Shown here piece after piece: positions 30,401 through 39,170 of a DNA stretch of 64,000 nt. The stretch is taken from positions 29,314,004 to 29,378,003 of the forward strand of contig OZ037765.1 in NCBI GenBank assembly GCA_964035545.1, read 5' to 3'. Source of the stretch: Bugula neritina. Lineage: Eukaryota > Bryozoa > Gymnolaemata > Cheilostomatida > Bugulidae. Numbering within the stretch: the first letter of the stretch is position 1; each line of letters starts with the position of its first letter. The notes beneath the pieces are model-generated. The model did not search any database and had not been told where the DNA came from. It saw only the letters and a program-made list of their open reading frames with translations. A program made the translations under genes and the position numbers.

Positions 30401-33400
30401 GCTTGTTTCACGGCTGACTTCTCTTGTTATGCCCCATTTGATGGTTAAATTAGCTTACAGTTTCTTCTAAAAAATTATGGGACAGAATTATTTCAATGGC
30501 TTTTTAAACTTTTCAAACGCAAAATTTATTTCTTGCAAAGTAGATATGAACTTAGATGTAGTTTATATTGTATATTTGAATTATTCATTTATCTCCAGTT
30601 TGATTATTTGATAGTTTCCTTTTTGTGGGTCACTTGCAAATTCCAAAGTCTACCAGAAATCATGGCCTCCTATGAAAGAATGTGAGGATGATATAATAAT
30701 GTATTTTATAGAAAGAATAATCGAAGATCATGAGAAGCTCATCACCGTAATGATGAATTGGCAGAAGATCTCCAATAACAAAATACTTTTCCTCGAGACA
30801 GACGATAAATACGATTTGTTCTTTCAGCCTCAGGTGAGCCAATCAGCCAAGTTGTGAGTGCTGGTGTGGTAATTATCTAATCCTCTGTATGTCCACACTG
30901 CTACCTATCCGACTCTTTCTCCAGGGACCAATTATTTAAATCTTACAGTAGTCAATCTAAAATGACTAAGAATTGCTATCATAAAACTGACTTAAATCAG
31001 AAGTAATTGTGATAGATGTATTTTAATGAGAGCACTTTCTAGGAGATGAATCAATTTTGAACTTTTCAGTCTTACTCTGTGCAAAGCTTTGTATATTGTA
31101 TGTTAGATTTACGCTGTCTGGCAGCGTGCCAAATCACTACTTTCTTTCTGATTCTCCCTTCACCAGCCTTCACTGACATGTGCTGACATGAGCAAACAGT
31201 TGCTACACAAAACAGGAAACTGCTGTTCAACAATTTCTTCTCCAAGCAGCTTTCTCTGTCAGCCCTGGCAGCCCTGCACTAAGCATACAATGTGTACACT
31301 TCAACTTCATATAGATTGACATTTCTAATCAATAATGCTCATTGAATGGCTTTTACTGTAGCAGCCATTAGACTTCTCGCTATAGTATAATAATATAATT
31401 ATAATAGTAATATTCTAGCAGAAGTGTATTTTGTTTACTAACACACATCTTTGTTTATTGCATATGAAAAACTGGTGTACGAACAGATATAGTTATTTGT
31501 ATAGAAGCTGCTGCTTTCACATCATGTCTGGTAATATTTCTAAGTAGTGTGCTGGTTAGGCAGGCGAATTCAACCTCATTTTAAAGTATTATAGATTATT
31601 GAAGAATAAGCTGTGTAAATACAGATATAGTTTGTCTACATTCCTCGATACAATACATCAGCTACATGTCAACATGCCATGCAAAGTTATTTTTGGGCAA
31701 AAAATAAAAACACATTTTATGAGATTAAACCAAGTCTGTCCTGAATTTGCTGTAAGTCTATTAATCACGTCATAAGATTAGCATTTTTGTTACTAGAACA
31801 TCCCTATATTATAAATACTTCTACACCCACAAGTGGAATCTGTTAAAGCCAGTCAGTCACTGTAACATAAAGTTATAACGCAGAGGAATTTAACTGCTAA
31901 TCTATAACGTTTCCTATTGCTATGATCTGGAGTATAAAAATAAATCAGATATGAGCATAAAGTCAACAGCCTACCCTCATCCTATATCCAAATTTAGTCT
32001 TCAACTTATATGGCTTCTAATGTCTCCCAACACCTGCATAATTAATGATATAAGTTTGCATTGCTATAATTTAGCAGTTTATGTTTTTAAAATGCAAGTT
32101 TATGTAAATATAATTGAGAAATAATTTGCTAGCTAGCATTGCCACATGCCACTTTTTCATTTCATTTTTCTTTCTTGAGCTTTTACACTATAGAGAGTGG
32201 ACAGCTCTTCATTTATAGTCTATAATATTTATGCAGTGAATTTGTTTATAAATAAAGTATAAAAAACAAAAATGCAAACACTGCACATCTTACCCTGATT
32301 ACTTAAGTCTTAAGCAGTTTTAGGTTTCAACTATTTACCAGTATTTTTTGCAAAGGATTATTTGTAAATCTGCCATCACCTCCACTATTGCACATGTTTT
32401 TGCACCATAGCCTGTGCTACTTGCTACCTGCAGCCCTCCTGTATGTGCATTTTATGTTGTACCCTTTCTTTTCTCAGAGGTACCTGCTCAACAGAGATAA
32501 GGCTGAGAAATGCTTAGAGAAAGAGCAAAGGGCATTGTTGGATGTATGTACTTGTCATTTGTGTCACTCTAATAGGTTGTGTAACTTCTGCACTCAATTT
32601 CTATCTTTCCTTACTAATATGTGTTATTTAGGTCACAATTCTTTGTTTGAAACTTCAGTTTTATTGTGTTTGAATCAATGCTTCAAGTACCTACAATGTA
32701 GTATTGTATATAAGTTATGCAATTGTTATTTGTTAGAGGATGCTTGTTGGCACTGCACTTTTATAAAGCCAGTTTTTGTTAAGGAATGTTGCTATACTTT
32801 CTTGGTTTTATTAGCTTTTGCAAGCTTAAATTTCCTAGTCAAATTGTACTATAGACTGTATCTCGGATTTATAGGAACTGTTTGGGGGTGCTGGTACACA
32901 CGTCCCTGAGATGGAGAGTGAAATATATCACAAGCTAGATGGTCAGAAAACATGGAAGAAAGTATGTCTAGTGTTGAGGACTTCAGGACTCTACATTAAG
33001 AAGGGAAAGGTAAGAGAAGGGCTTGAGTTTTCCATGAATACATGAAAGTTGTGTCCCCACAGTCTCTGCTGATGGTGGCTGTTGACCAATGTGTTTGCTT
33101 ATCTTCAATGGCGACACATAGATAAGACACATAGTTAAGATAGGTCTCTAAAAAGCACGAATTTACATATTGGCAAGAATTTTAATAATAATATGGAAAT
33201 TCTTTTTGTAAAATACTTCGCTTATCAAATAATCACTGTTACAGCATATCAGCAATCGACTGTTTTTGGCAAATGAACCTGATTGTGGTTTCAAATATAT
33301 CAATGGCTATTCTTCAAATGCTTTTTCCTGTTGGGGCTCTCTTATTCAACACTATCATCAAAAGTTTATTCTGCACACTTGGCAAGCTATATATTAACTT

Positions 33401-36205
33401 TCACAGGCCTACTGGCCTTATAATTATCTTAATTTATTCAAAATTGATAAAAGTAATTACATATTCAGTGCAAGTTCCACTCATTTATTACTTCAATTGC
33501 TTAGTGCACTTCAGCTGTTACAGTCTAATTGAGATATTACCCTATAGCTGATAAAAAGTTATTAATCACTTTCTAGTTTTTCCAAGTCTAATCAGATTTC
33601 TTCAGCAAGAGTGCATATTGTAAAGAAAGCTGTTACTTTGTAGATTGTTCTAAAAAGTATATTATTTAAAGCCAGAAAGTGTCATTGTTCAGCTGTGATG
33701 AGATACAGCACATCTGTTTTAGCTGCTGCTGAAAACAGAATCTTTTCTGGCTAATAAAAATTCACAAGACAACTTTGTGAAAAGCTACATTTACTTGTAT
33801 CAGTAATTTCTGTTGACGGATGCATGACAAATTATTTTCTCTTTATATAAGCTACAGGACTTGCGTTTATGTGTGGCCTATTGACATTGTAATGGCTGTT
33901 GTAGACATCAAGGAATCTGCAATGCATAACACAGTTTGATCAGGTAGAGATCTATCGTGGGTTTGGCTGGAGAAAGAAATATAAGGCACCAACTGAGCAT
34001 TGCTTTGCTCTCAAACATCCTAAACTACAGAAAAAGTCTAAAGACATAAGATATTTCTGCTGTGAGGATGAGTACACACTGAAGAAGTGGCTGATGGGAA
34101 CTCGAATAGCCAAGGTATGCATCTCTAGTCTCACTAAAACTCAGATCTAACACAGATATTGTTGCTGAGAAGTTTTGAAATCAAGTCAATGAAAACTTGT
34201 GGTTTTAACGTCCGATTTGTGTCTGAATTGTTCACTTCATCATGTATCACTTTTGCAGTTGGGTTGTGCCATTCACAAACTAATACATATCAGTTAGATG
34301 CATTATTTCTGTTACTTGTGATAAAATATTTGATAAAAGTTTTAAATTTACTTCAAATGTGCGAACAACTGCAGGGTGGAGTAACTGTAGTTTTAAACAA
34401 TGTTGTTCTGTGACTAATCTTTAGTAATTTATTCTGTTCTGCCTTAAAAATGATGGAACATTTCCTTAATGTTGTTATCAAATTTCCCCTTTACTTTAAG
34501 TCAGAAGTATCAGATTTAACTGCATTCCTTGATTAATTACTAGTTTCCAATTCTGCAATCATATAAAATATTATGTTGATATCTAAACTTTTAGTATGGT
34601 AAAGCCTTGCATACTGGGTTCAAGAATAGTTTAGAAGTTGTGGGAGGAAAACGCAAACCAAGTTCAGCGGCGTTAGACACCCCCTCTGATTCTATGTCAC
34701 AGAGCAGTAGAGACTCAGGCTTCAGTGTGACGTCAGACAGTTCCAACAGCTTAGATGCTGCACAGCACAGCTCTGCAGTCAAGAGCAAGAAAAGTGAGTT
34801 GGTTGTAGATTATGAATATCTAATCTGAAATCATGCTGAAGTAATAAGATATAAATATGAATACATAACAGCAGCAAAAGTTTGTCATTTGGCAAAACGG
34901 CAACTTTTTTAATTTATTTTATTGTGGTGGATGTATATAAAAAAATTTGTTTTAAAAGACAACATTTACTCATGCTAAAACAATTATTTGGAATGAATAG
35001 AATGGTCATATGTATACAAACTGCAACTAGGGTTGTCCCCTCTTTTATACATTGAAATGAAGTTGTTAGCTGGTAGCTGACTGAGTGTTCTGCATTTTCA
35101 ACATGACACATAATATGACAAGCTAATTCTAACCTTGAATTATTTAACTTCATAGTTGTGACAATGTGCTTTTAACATGGTGTGTTCGTAAAAATAGTGT
35201 ATGATATTAGATATTTACTAATTGTTACCAATGGTTATTGTAGATGGTGGTATACCGCCACCCCCTGATGAGTTTAGTGATCTTCCTCCACCCCCTCCAG
35301 AATTACTAGGGGAGGAGCCAACACCAACCAACACCCCTGTACACTTTGCTCATGTAACTAATGAGTTTGCTGCTATGCATATAGGACAATGTAGTAGTGA
35401 CGATGGTGAAGGATCGGTCAGGTCTAGTGGTAGTTCCTCAGTGTCAAGTCATACGCCCCGTAATTCTATCTCTTCTAATGGAACTCCTACTAAAAAGCAA
35501 AACTTTGACCGACACACTGGAATTAGAAACAGTCTTAGGCGAACACAATCCCCAACCACACCTAAACTGGTAGCTCCACCTAAAGTCCCTACCAAAGTTG
35601 CAATGCCGCCCACACTGCCCCCACCCCAGGACACATACCCTCAGTCTAACCATGCTTCTGTGCTGCCTCAGACTCATGTATACGGACATTATGGTAACCA
35701 GTGTTATCAGCCCCCGATAGAGGCCTCTAGCTTGTCAGTGACGGCCCCAATGTCCACAGCTAAGAACACTAATGGGCAATTTCTAGCAGAGCTCAACAGT
35801 TTATATGCTTATAAAGGTGTGAATAGTACTGCTGCCCAGTCTGCAGAAAGTGACTCTGATGTCGATGAGCTGCCGCCACCACCACCAGAGTTGCTTTCCC
35901 CTGACTATGCCGACAATGCCTATGAAGTACCTTATGGCCATGGTACAGCTGGCATTACAGCTGTTAGCAATGGGATATACAGCACACCACCACCCCCTCT
36001 GGAGTACAATCCATACGGAGAAAGAAAGGGCTATGACGCTAATAATCACATGTATTCACAAGGTGTAGCTTCCAGTCAGCCTAATGAATCATACAGCATG
36101 AGTCGTGTGTTTGCTAGTCAAACTGGAACAATCAAGAGAGCTCCACCACCACCTAAGAGAAACAACTCCATTGGTACCATGCAGAGGCACCCTGGCATGA
36201 GATGA
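9294..36205 (+). CDS. RAPH1/APBB1IP-like: MRL-family adaptor (RIAM/Lamellipodin/MIG-10 type), 12 exons, 855 aa
   Basis: This is probably a Ras/Rap1-binding scaffold that links talin/integrin and Ena/VASP to actin at the leading edge. The exons I joined are 9294-9413, 14572-14680, 19274-19434, 20318-20563, 22346-22423, 23045-23204, 30712-30833, 32478-32543, 32875-33009, 33905-34114, 34595-34793 and 35244-36205. All are flanked by AG/GT, all phases agree, and they total 2,568 nt. In order they encode an acidic N-terminus with an amphipathic helix (ELNTWLSQLG), a second helix (LDDIISDLCALEAEL), a basic helix, an RA domain (about 239-325), a PH domain (about 360-475) and a Ser- and Pro-rich tail. 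The RA-PH order, the KILFLE and KYKAPT words and the TSRNLQ segment of the PH domain match Lamellipodin and RIAM as I know them. The start at 9294 is a choice; ATGs at 9312 and 9324 are also in frame. TATATAA at 9274-9280 lies only 14 nt before it, so if it is a real TATA box a later ATG is used. The gene is more like an invertebrate single-copy MRL than either vertebrate paralogue. Confidence 0.9.
11038..11198 (+). mobile_element. small foldback transposon (MITE), copy 2
   Basis: This is a diverged relative of the element at 4251-4421, in the opposite orientation. Both carry the ordered landmarks AATAGCCTAA/ATAGCCTAAG, ATGGGTTG, GAACATAACTTC, TTTCTCAATTTCTC and TACTGCACCTACCTC. The left terminus (TGGGTGCCATAGTGG) has decayed more than the right. 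It lies in the first MRL intron and has no coding capacity or clear target-site duplication. Confidence 0.65.
13230..13600. promoter_or_regulatory. cluster of promoter-like motifs in MRL intron 1
   Basis: This part of the intron is less AT-rich than its surroundings and holds TGACGTAA (CRE/ATF-like, about 13235), the perfect palindrome GTCACGTGAC (E-box/CLEAR type, 13263-13272), an inverted CCAAT (ATTGG, about 13569) and the imperfect dyad GTTGCGCCCAGCAAC (13580-13594), which resembles an RFX X-box with one extra base. I infer a possible alternative promoter or enhancer. Single motifs of this length occur by chance, so only their clustering supports the call. Confidence 0.3.
14572..14680 (+). 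CDS. MRL exon 2
   Basis: The exon lies between TTTTACAG and GTAAGT and reads 36 codons plus one base (LDDNTAVRRQQREKQ at its start, SFRCSVVMDLD at its end). It continues phase 0 from exon 1 and leaves one base, which exon 3 completes. It links the two talin-binding-like helices. Confidence 0.75.
18058..18109 (+). CDS. candidate alternative first exon of the MRL gene
   Basis: An ATG opens 17 codons plus one base (MSVRGRVYLVTLDDEDV) and stops at GTAAGA. The phase (one base left over) matches exactly what exon 3 at 19274 needs, and the peptide is acidic at its end like the canonical N-terminus. If used, the isoform would keep the second helix but lose the first talin-binding-like helix. Splice-phase agreement is one chance in three, so transcript evidence is needed. 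Confidence 0.3.
19274..19434 (+). CDS. MRL exon 3: second helix (LDDIISDLCALEAEL)
   Basis: The exon follows TTATTACAG and ends at ATG|GTAGGG, phase 0. It carries LDDIISDLCALEAELTDAQ, the segment that is best conserved before the RA domain in RIAM and Lamellipodin, where it forms the second talin-binding helix. Downstream residues are polar and linker-like. Confidence 0.85.
20318..20563 (+). CDS. MRL exon 4: Ser/Thr-rich linker
   Basis: The exon is 82 codons long, flanked by TTCTAG and GTATGT, and phase 0 at both ends. It is rich in Ser, Thr, Asn and Pro with no fold that I recognise, so it is probably a disordered linker between the N-terminal helices and the RA-PH unit. Because it is symmetric, it could be skipped without breaking the frame. 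Confidence 0.8.
22217..22345 (+). CDS. candidate alternative N-terminus upstream of MRL exon 5
   Basis: An ATG at 22217 opens 43 codons that read without a stop directly into exon 5 (starting 22346). The segment is basic (MVRIIRGSLGRYSARN at its start). It could be a first exon of a short isoform that begins just before the coiled segment and RA domain, or simply an intron end that happens to be open. The good acceptor TTATTACAG just before 22346 shows that the normal exon begins there. Confidence 0.3.
22346..22423 (+). CDS. MRL exon 5: basic helix before the RA domain
   Basis: The exon has 26 codons and is phase 0 at both ends. The residues EEKILIAIQKIRAADVKK form a charged helix, matching the KI(K/R)-rich helix that directly precedes the RA domain and packs on it in the RIAM and Lamellipodin RA-PH structures. 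Confidence 0.85.
23045..23204 (+). CDS. MRL exon 6: first half of the RA domain
   Basis: The exon lies between CTTACAG and GTGAGT. It reads a ubiquitin-like strand-strand-helix start (LFVKVFIQNGECKTILVD, then MTVSEVLVLLYEKC) and ends phase 1. The next exon is 7.5 kb away because a retrotransposon lies between them; exon 7 completes the codon. Confidence 0.9.
24093..24134. repeat. 21-bp tandem duplication
   Basis: The unit beginning GTGTGTCTATACT is present twice in a row with one mismatch (TGG versus TAG). It is non-coding and lies in MRL intron 6. Confidence 0.85.
25409..25528 (-). repeat. 3' LTR of the Ty3-type element
   Basis: This is the 120-bp direct repeat identical to 29765-29884. 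It begins TGTTATG on the + strand, ends ATATAACA, and follows the target duplication CTACT. At 120 bp it is short for an LTR. Confidence 0.95.
25529..25540 (-). other. polypurine tract of the Ty3-type element
   Basis: Read on the minus strand this is AAAGGGAGAATC, directly before the 3' LTR, where the plus-strand primer of reverse transcription is expected. Position and composition are the only evidence. Confidence 0.7.
25651..29703 (-). CDS. Ty3-type gag-pol polyprotein, 1,350 aa, one frame
   Basis: This single frame carries every catalytic part needed for retrotransposition. Gag occupies about residues 1-262 and ends in two CCHC zinc knuckles (C230-C242 and C249-C262). The aspartic protease has DTGA at 325-328. 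The reverse transcriptase runs about 455-640, with the LDF aspartate at 544 and YYDD at 604-607. RNase H has TCDAS at 751-755 and TDN at 818-820. The integrase has an HHCC zinc site (H973, H976, C1006, C1009) and a DD35E triad (D1037, D1091, E1127). The protease-RT-RNaseH-integrase order is that of Ty3/Metaviridae, not Ty1 or BEL. Gag and Pol are fused without a frameshift. ATG at 29703 is the first in frame after the 5' LTR. The C-terminus is Pro/Thr-rich and ends basic (RRSSRIRKPR). I see no stop, frameshift or lost catalytic residue. The mag/K02A2.6-like lineage is my best guess. Confidence 0.96.
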   Translation of the reverse strand: MPVGNISEFKHDTEDWSTYKTRFTSWLIVNDINENEKRKAAFIAMLGSEAVSLLVSLSAPTSINEMDYTGLLELFDNHFGAKNEVAEAYVFDTRTQSPTESVSDFILALKALSTHCNFGPTEQLKQKLRNRLVAGVRSDTIRQALIREGTTLTWDNAVTLAKQMDDYQSSAMAKQALPSEPVNAVYSERQPTNRGPHASRSQASNSHTAPRLGPPLPAAKYSNSNYNTKCWRCGRGHHPARCRFKDANCHSCGKRGHIKPMCNGERVQTNIAQQYHPVHSYESDLSSDMANIGIASTLLAEKSNLSNPYSVTLQINDANVNMEIDTGASVSLIPYSLYQKHFSNVKLSPSNVKFCSFTGDVVNCEGKMEVNVKHFGQTKRMWLHVLGASKFALLGRDWLGELQINWQAIKSVVSSSVNGIERLLAAYPDIFKGQGLLKGSPVKLELVDGATPKCSKPYRVPIALQSVVDKELDRLINEGILTPVEHSSWSTSLLFIPKPDGSVRPCGDFKSTVNPLLKEVAPPQINMENILCDLAGNKYFSNLDFAQAYNQMVIHESSKELLTLVTHRGLYQYNRLPYGIKTAPSLWQNAIEHVLNGIEGVHIYYDDILIAGRTVEEHNHRLELVFKRIKEHGLKLKHSKCSFLKPEVKYLGHIINGEGIRPIPAKLDSILETEAPKDKSKVRSYVGLLNFYRRYLPNLAATVAPLNALLKANAKFVWDKTAQNAFEKSKNLLRESKLLVHFNPNLPVKLTCDASRVGIAAVLSHVIDDVERPIQFASRKLTSAQVLYPQIEREGLAVVFGLEKFRHFLYGRKFTLVTDNQALSRIFAPERGLPVMTAERIQRWALKLSGYDYTVEWRRSKDNRADFLSRYPDSVAASELNEEPHAFIFKVDNLGLPITSLQVAKLTAKDPTLCKVFRLVREGWPQKLCEADWDLNPFFARRNELSIMSGVVMWGNRVVIPRSLQNPLLKELHVEHLGICKMKSVARSFMWWPGLDKDIEATSRSCDSCMSMSNDPKAVNTHPWLPTTRPYQRIHIDYAGPVEGHMLLVVVDSYSKWPEVCVTKSTTSQSTINMLRPIFARWGVPMELVSDNGPQFCSEEFEAFLAHLSIKHKKSAPYHPATNGLAERFVQTVKSALRASQGLDLQYRLDRFLLAYRNAPHSTTGESPATLMLGRTLRTRLDCLKPDITSKLHDAGPIAIHREFDIGSDVWVRCYLGAVKWKKGVIIDQVGPLCYFVQVGEKKWKRHVDQLKHREAKIANDQNETTPLDISVQPFTGVPCDLISRNTPSSLSHLPPVSAPQTGPTSEHMEPRPDSLQTPATVSTPSAPVTTPPEPRRSSRIRKPRVLLDL
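29744..29761 (-). other. candidate primer-binding site of the Ty3-type element
   Basis: On the minus strand TGGCGACGATTGATGG begins three bases inside the 5' LTR. A TGG start is expected for pairing with the CCA end of a tRNA. I cannot name the tRNA. Confidence 0.5.
29765..29884 (-). repeat. 5' LTR of the Ty3-type element
   Basis: This repeat is identical over 120 bp to 25409-25528 and is followed on the + strand by the target duplication CTACT. It would hold the element's promoter. Confidence 0.95.
30712..30833 (+). CDS. MRL exon 7: second half of the RA domain
   Basis: The exon follows TTTTATAG and ends at CAG|GTGAGC. It reads ERIIEDHEKLITVMMNWQ and then NKILFLETDDKYDLF. The (F/I)EDHE and KILFLE words are typical of the MRL RA domain. 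The first codon is completed by the last base of exon 6, so the retrotransposon does not disturb the frame. Confidence 0.92.
32478..32543 (+). CDS. MRL exon 8: RA-PH linker
   Basis: The 22 codons between TTCTCAG and GTATGT are highly charged (RYLLNRDKAEKCLEKEQRAL) and correspond to the short helix between the RA and PH domains. Phase is 0 at both ends. Confidence 0.8.
32875..33009 (+). CDS. MRL exon 9: start of the PH domain
   Basis: The exon runs from TTTATAG to GTAAGA. It contains VPEMESEIYHKLDGQKTWKK followed by VCLVLRTSGLYIKKGK, the first strands of the PH domain with the basic loop that usually meets phosphoinositides. Phase is 0 at both ends. Confidence 0.9.
33905..34114 (+). CDS. MRL exon 10: rest of the PH domain
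   Basis: The exon follows TTGTAG, which is easy to miss because the canonical-looking CAG at 33940 also reads in frame. Starting at 33905 restores TSRNLQCITQFDQVEIY, which matches the family exactly in position. It goes on with KYKAPTEHCFALKHP and DEYTLKKWLMGTRIAK, the C-terminal PH helix. Confidence 0.9.
34595..34793 (+). CDS. MRL exon 11: Ser-rich segment after the PH domain
   Basis: The exon starts YGKALHTGF, like the YGK start after the PH helix in Lamellipodin, and then becomes Ser/Asp-rich. It ends in one base at GTGAGT, completed by exon 12. It is likely a phosphorylated, disordered region. Confidence 0.85.
35244..36205 (+). CDS. MRL terminal exon: proline-rich tail
   Basis: The 320 residues before the stop at 36203-36205 contain IPPPPDEF, two LPPPPPELL blocks, TPPPPLEY and RAPPPPKR, separated by Ser/Thr/Asn-rich stretches. 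Such clusters bind Ena/VASP EVH1 domains, profilin or SH3 domains. Notably the EVH1-type blocks begin with Leu, not the Phe of FPPPP. The last block (APPPPKRNN, then MQRHPGMR) gives a basic C-terminus. Confidence 0.92.
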
Positions 36206-38049
36206 TGGATCATCATTGTTGTATTATACTCTAATATGCATTCATTCATTTAACACCTCTATTTATAGTTAGAAATAATTTGTATTAGTAATCTTCAATC
36301 TATTTTTGTAATTATTTATTCTATTGGTGTTCAGTCATACAAATTCCTAATCGGTTAACATTGTATAAATGTAAATAGTTATATGTGACTGATATCAATC
36401 TTATTGTATTACAGTGATGTTGTGTTACAATGAAGATACTATTTACTAATGACAGTATAATTAAGTTACTGATAATTTCAGTTATAAAGTTATACAATAA
36501 TTATGAACACCAAACTTGTGGTGCTATTTTTATATAAAATATTGTGTAATTACAGTAATTATGTTTCATGTAATTATTAATACAATATATAAAATGTTAG
36601 ATATACAAATACAAATAAATTATAATAATATATCTCAAAACGAATGGTAGATTTGATACAAAGCTCACAATATTATGGAAAAATTGGTAGGCTAAATATA
36701 CTCATACCGATGGTACTTAAAATACCGCTACACACTATAATAAGTAAGTCTGTAACTGCTTGATACTATATTATATATAACATTTTCAATGTAGAATGTG
36801 TTGGATGGTTTCGAGTTGACTTTGGCAGAATATTTATGGAGAGCTTTAGAGTTTTAGATAATTCCACTGAAAACAAAAAATAACAGCACAAGATGTGCAA
36901 TTTTATGAGTGTGTCGCACATATGCCTCTCAAGTAAATCAAGCTGCAGATTATGTCTGGTGTTCAGGCAATTGTTGATTAAAAATCTGAAATATGTCAGC
37001 TGCAGTGTATGCTATCTAATATGTACCATTATTCTATAGGTTTGATTAGACAGTCACTGCAATATCAGAGGATCTTGTAGAAGTTTACAGAGTCGTTGTT
37101 TTAGCCAACTAAAGATTAGCCAGTCTTTCAGATTTGTGCTCGTTTCTATTTTTGCTGTTGTAGAGTTATCCTTTCAACATGCTTAGGAAAAGATAACTCT
37201 ATGGGAGTTAACATAACTAAAAGGTTCTTCACTATAGTAGGAAATCATGCTATAAATTCTTTGGATCTAAGGTTATTATTTCACTTGGATATCTATTTCC
37301 GCACAATAATTGGAGTTTTAACTTCAAAAACTGAAAGAATAATAACCTCTTCTTTTGATTTGATTTACTGCTATCGGTGATTATTTAGCAGTTTGTGTTT
37401 AATTAGTTACTTAATTGCGTTTAATAATGATTATCAATTTATTAATAATTATGTATGCTATTGATAATTATTAATATCACTGTGATAATATCTGAGTATC
37501 AGTATGACTATCACTGTAGTCGTAGAGTGTAGAGTGTCGAGTGTAGTGTATCAGTATCACTATGGGTATGGATATGACTATGACTATGAGTATCAGCATG
37601 AGTATGACTATTTGTCTTAGATTACTATTACTATTAGTGTTATTATTACAGTATTATTATTAACTAATTACTAATTAAGGACCGTAATGGTTATTAATTC
37701 AAGTATTACTACTAGTACTAGTAGTAGTACTACTAACAATGGTAAATATAATGTTTGGTATCACTATTAAAATCAAGTAAATATCAATATGGTTACCATT
37801 ATTATTGAGGTTTTAGCGTGTAGCCTATGCCCATAATAATAATGCAATACTCATAATGATAAAAGTAAAACTAAAAGTTGTGTCTGTTCGTTACATAGTT
37901 ATACTTATAACCTATAGACTTCGAGTTAAAAGTGCGACCGTAGCTAAAGCTATCCACCAAAGTTATAGTTTAGCAAATTTTAGTTTTTATTCTTTTTCAA
38001 CTTCAAATTATTATCTATATCTATAGATACATAATAATAAATATATAAT

Positions 38050-38223
38050 AGAAATTATAAAAATATTGGTATAATAATAAAGCTCTTTGAATCTTCTGCA
38101 ATTTAAAAAAATACTTTATACTATAAGTATATATAATATATACTTTAGTATAGAAAAACTTTTAAAATTGCATAATACTATTAGTTTAGACATTCATTAT
38201 TATACCAATATTCTTATATTCTT
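38050..38223. repeat. AT-rich near-perfect palindrome, about 174 bp
   Basis: The outer arms share AATATTGGTATAATAAT (near 38062 and, reversed, near 38200-38218). The inner arms share TGCAATTT and a run through ATACT...GTATATA, folding about a centre near 38137. It looks like a foldback MITE or its relic. No coding sequence. Confidence 0.7.
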
Positions 38224-39107
38224 TTAATCGCTGTCAAAAATTTTTATTTATCTGAGCGCTGAGTTAATAGCTAATACAAATGTGCTTTTATACTGTGATA
38301 GTAAAAGTTTAAGACTCTTATCAGTCACAACTTTGTTTTCTTACAAGTTTTACATGATCCGGAATTTTTACAATAGTATAGGTTTATATAGCATCAACTC
38401 TATTATTTTGTGCCTTGTCAGCTTGTCAGCAAATTACTTAAAACAAAGGTATTAATATAAATCAATCTAGAATTCACTTGGCAGTTAAAAGCCATACTGA
38501 ATATGTGGTGTGGTTCAAATAATGGTAAAGGCAGCATTGTAAAACATCTGTAATAATACACCTATGTAATAGCTATACCGATAGTCTAACTCTTATGTTG
38601 CATCCGTGTAATTTGTTCAAGCCTGGATTACATTAGCATCCATTAATATTTTAAACAGTGATGCCTTTTGTTCTAATAAATAGTTTGAAGTTACGATGTT
38701 TCCCTCACGTATATATTTAAGCTTATATTTCCTATCTTCTCTCTTTAAAATCATAGAAGAAAAGGGAATATTTTAAACAAATGTTAGTCAATAATACAGC
38801 GCATTTGTCGAAGCAATTGAATAATTTATCAACAAAATATTTGAGGCTCACCCAAGTATTTATTTCAAAAGTAATAGTTTTGGAATAATCATGTATGCTA
38901 TACTCTTATGCAACCATCAGTTTCAAGTTACAATTTATTGAATAGGTAGGTAACTTTATTTAGAATTAAAATTAGAGTCCATCTCTTCTAAACTTTGTAA
39001 GATTTTGCAGTCTTGCTATCTACGATAGCTTCTTGAAACTGTATCTAGCCAACGTTGGACAAATAATATTGCTGATATTTTCCAAATAGGTGTTTTATAT
39101 GCTCCAT

Positions 39108-39170
39108 GTCTATGTTGAACTATAGTCTATGTTGAACTGTAGTCTATGTTGAACAGTAGTCTATGTTGAA
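39108..39170. repeat. 17-bp minisatellite, 3.7 copies
   Basis: The unit GTCTATGTTGAACTGTA is repeated with one- or two-base changes (CTATA, CTGTA, CAGTA at the end of each unit). Confidence 0.9.

Noticed and set aside
32388-32909. 173-codon open frame that includes MRL exon 8.
   Set aside because: Only 32478-32543 is exon; the rest is intron that happens to be open, with Cys/Leu-rich sequence and a donor and acceptor that fit the family alignment.
33061-33125. Possible extra MRL exon (SLLMVAVDQCVC) after a CCCCACAG acceptor.
   Set aside because: The expected PH-domain residues are supplied by starting exon 10 at 33905, and this segment does not match the family.
35444-36068. Minus-strand and alternate-frame open frames across the MRL terminal exon.
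   Set aside because: They are shadows of the proline-rich coding exon.
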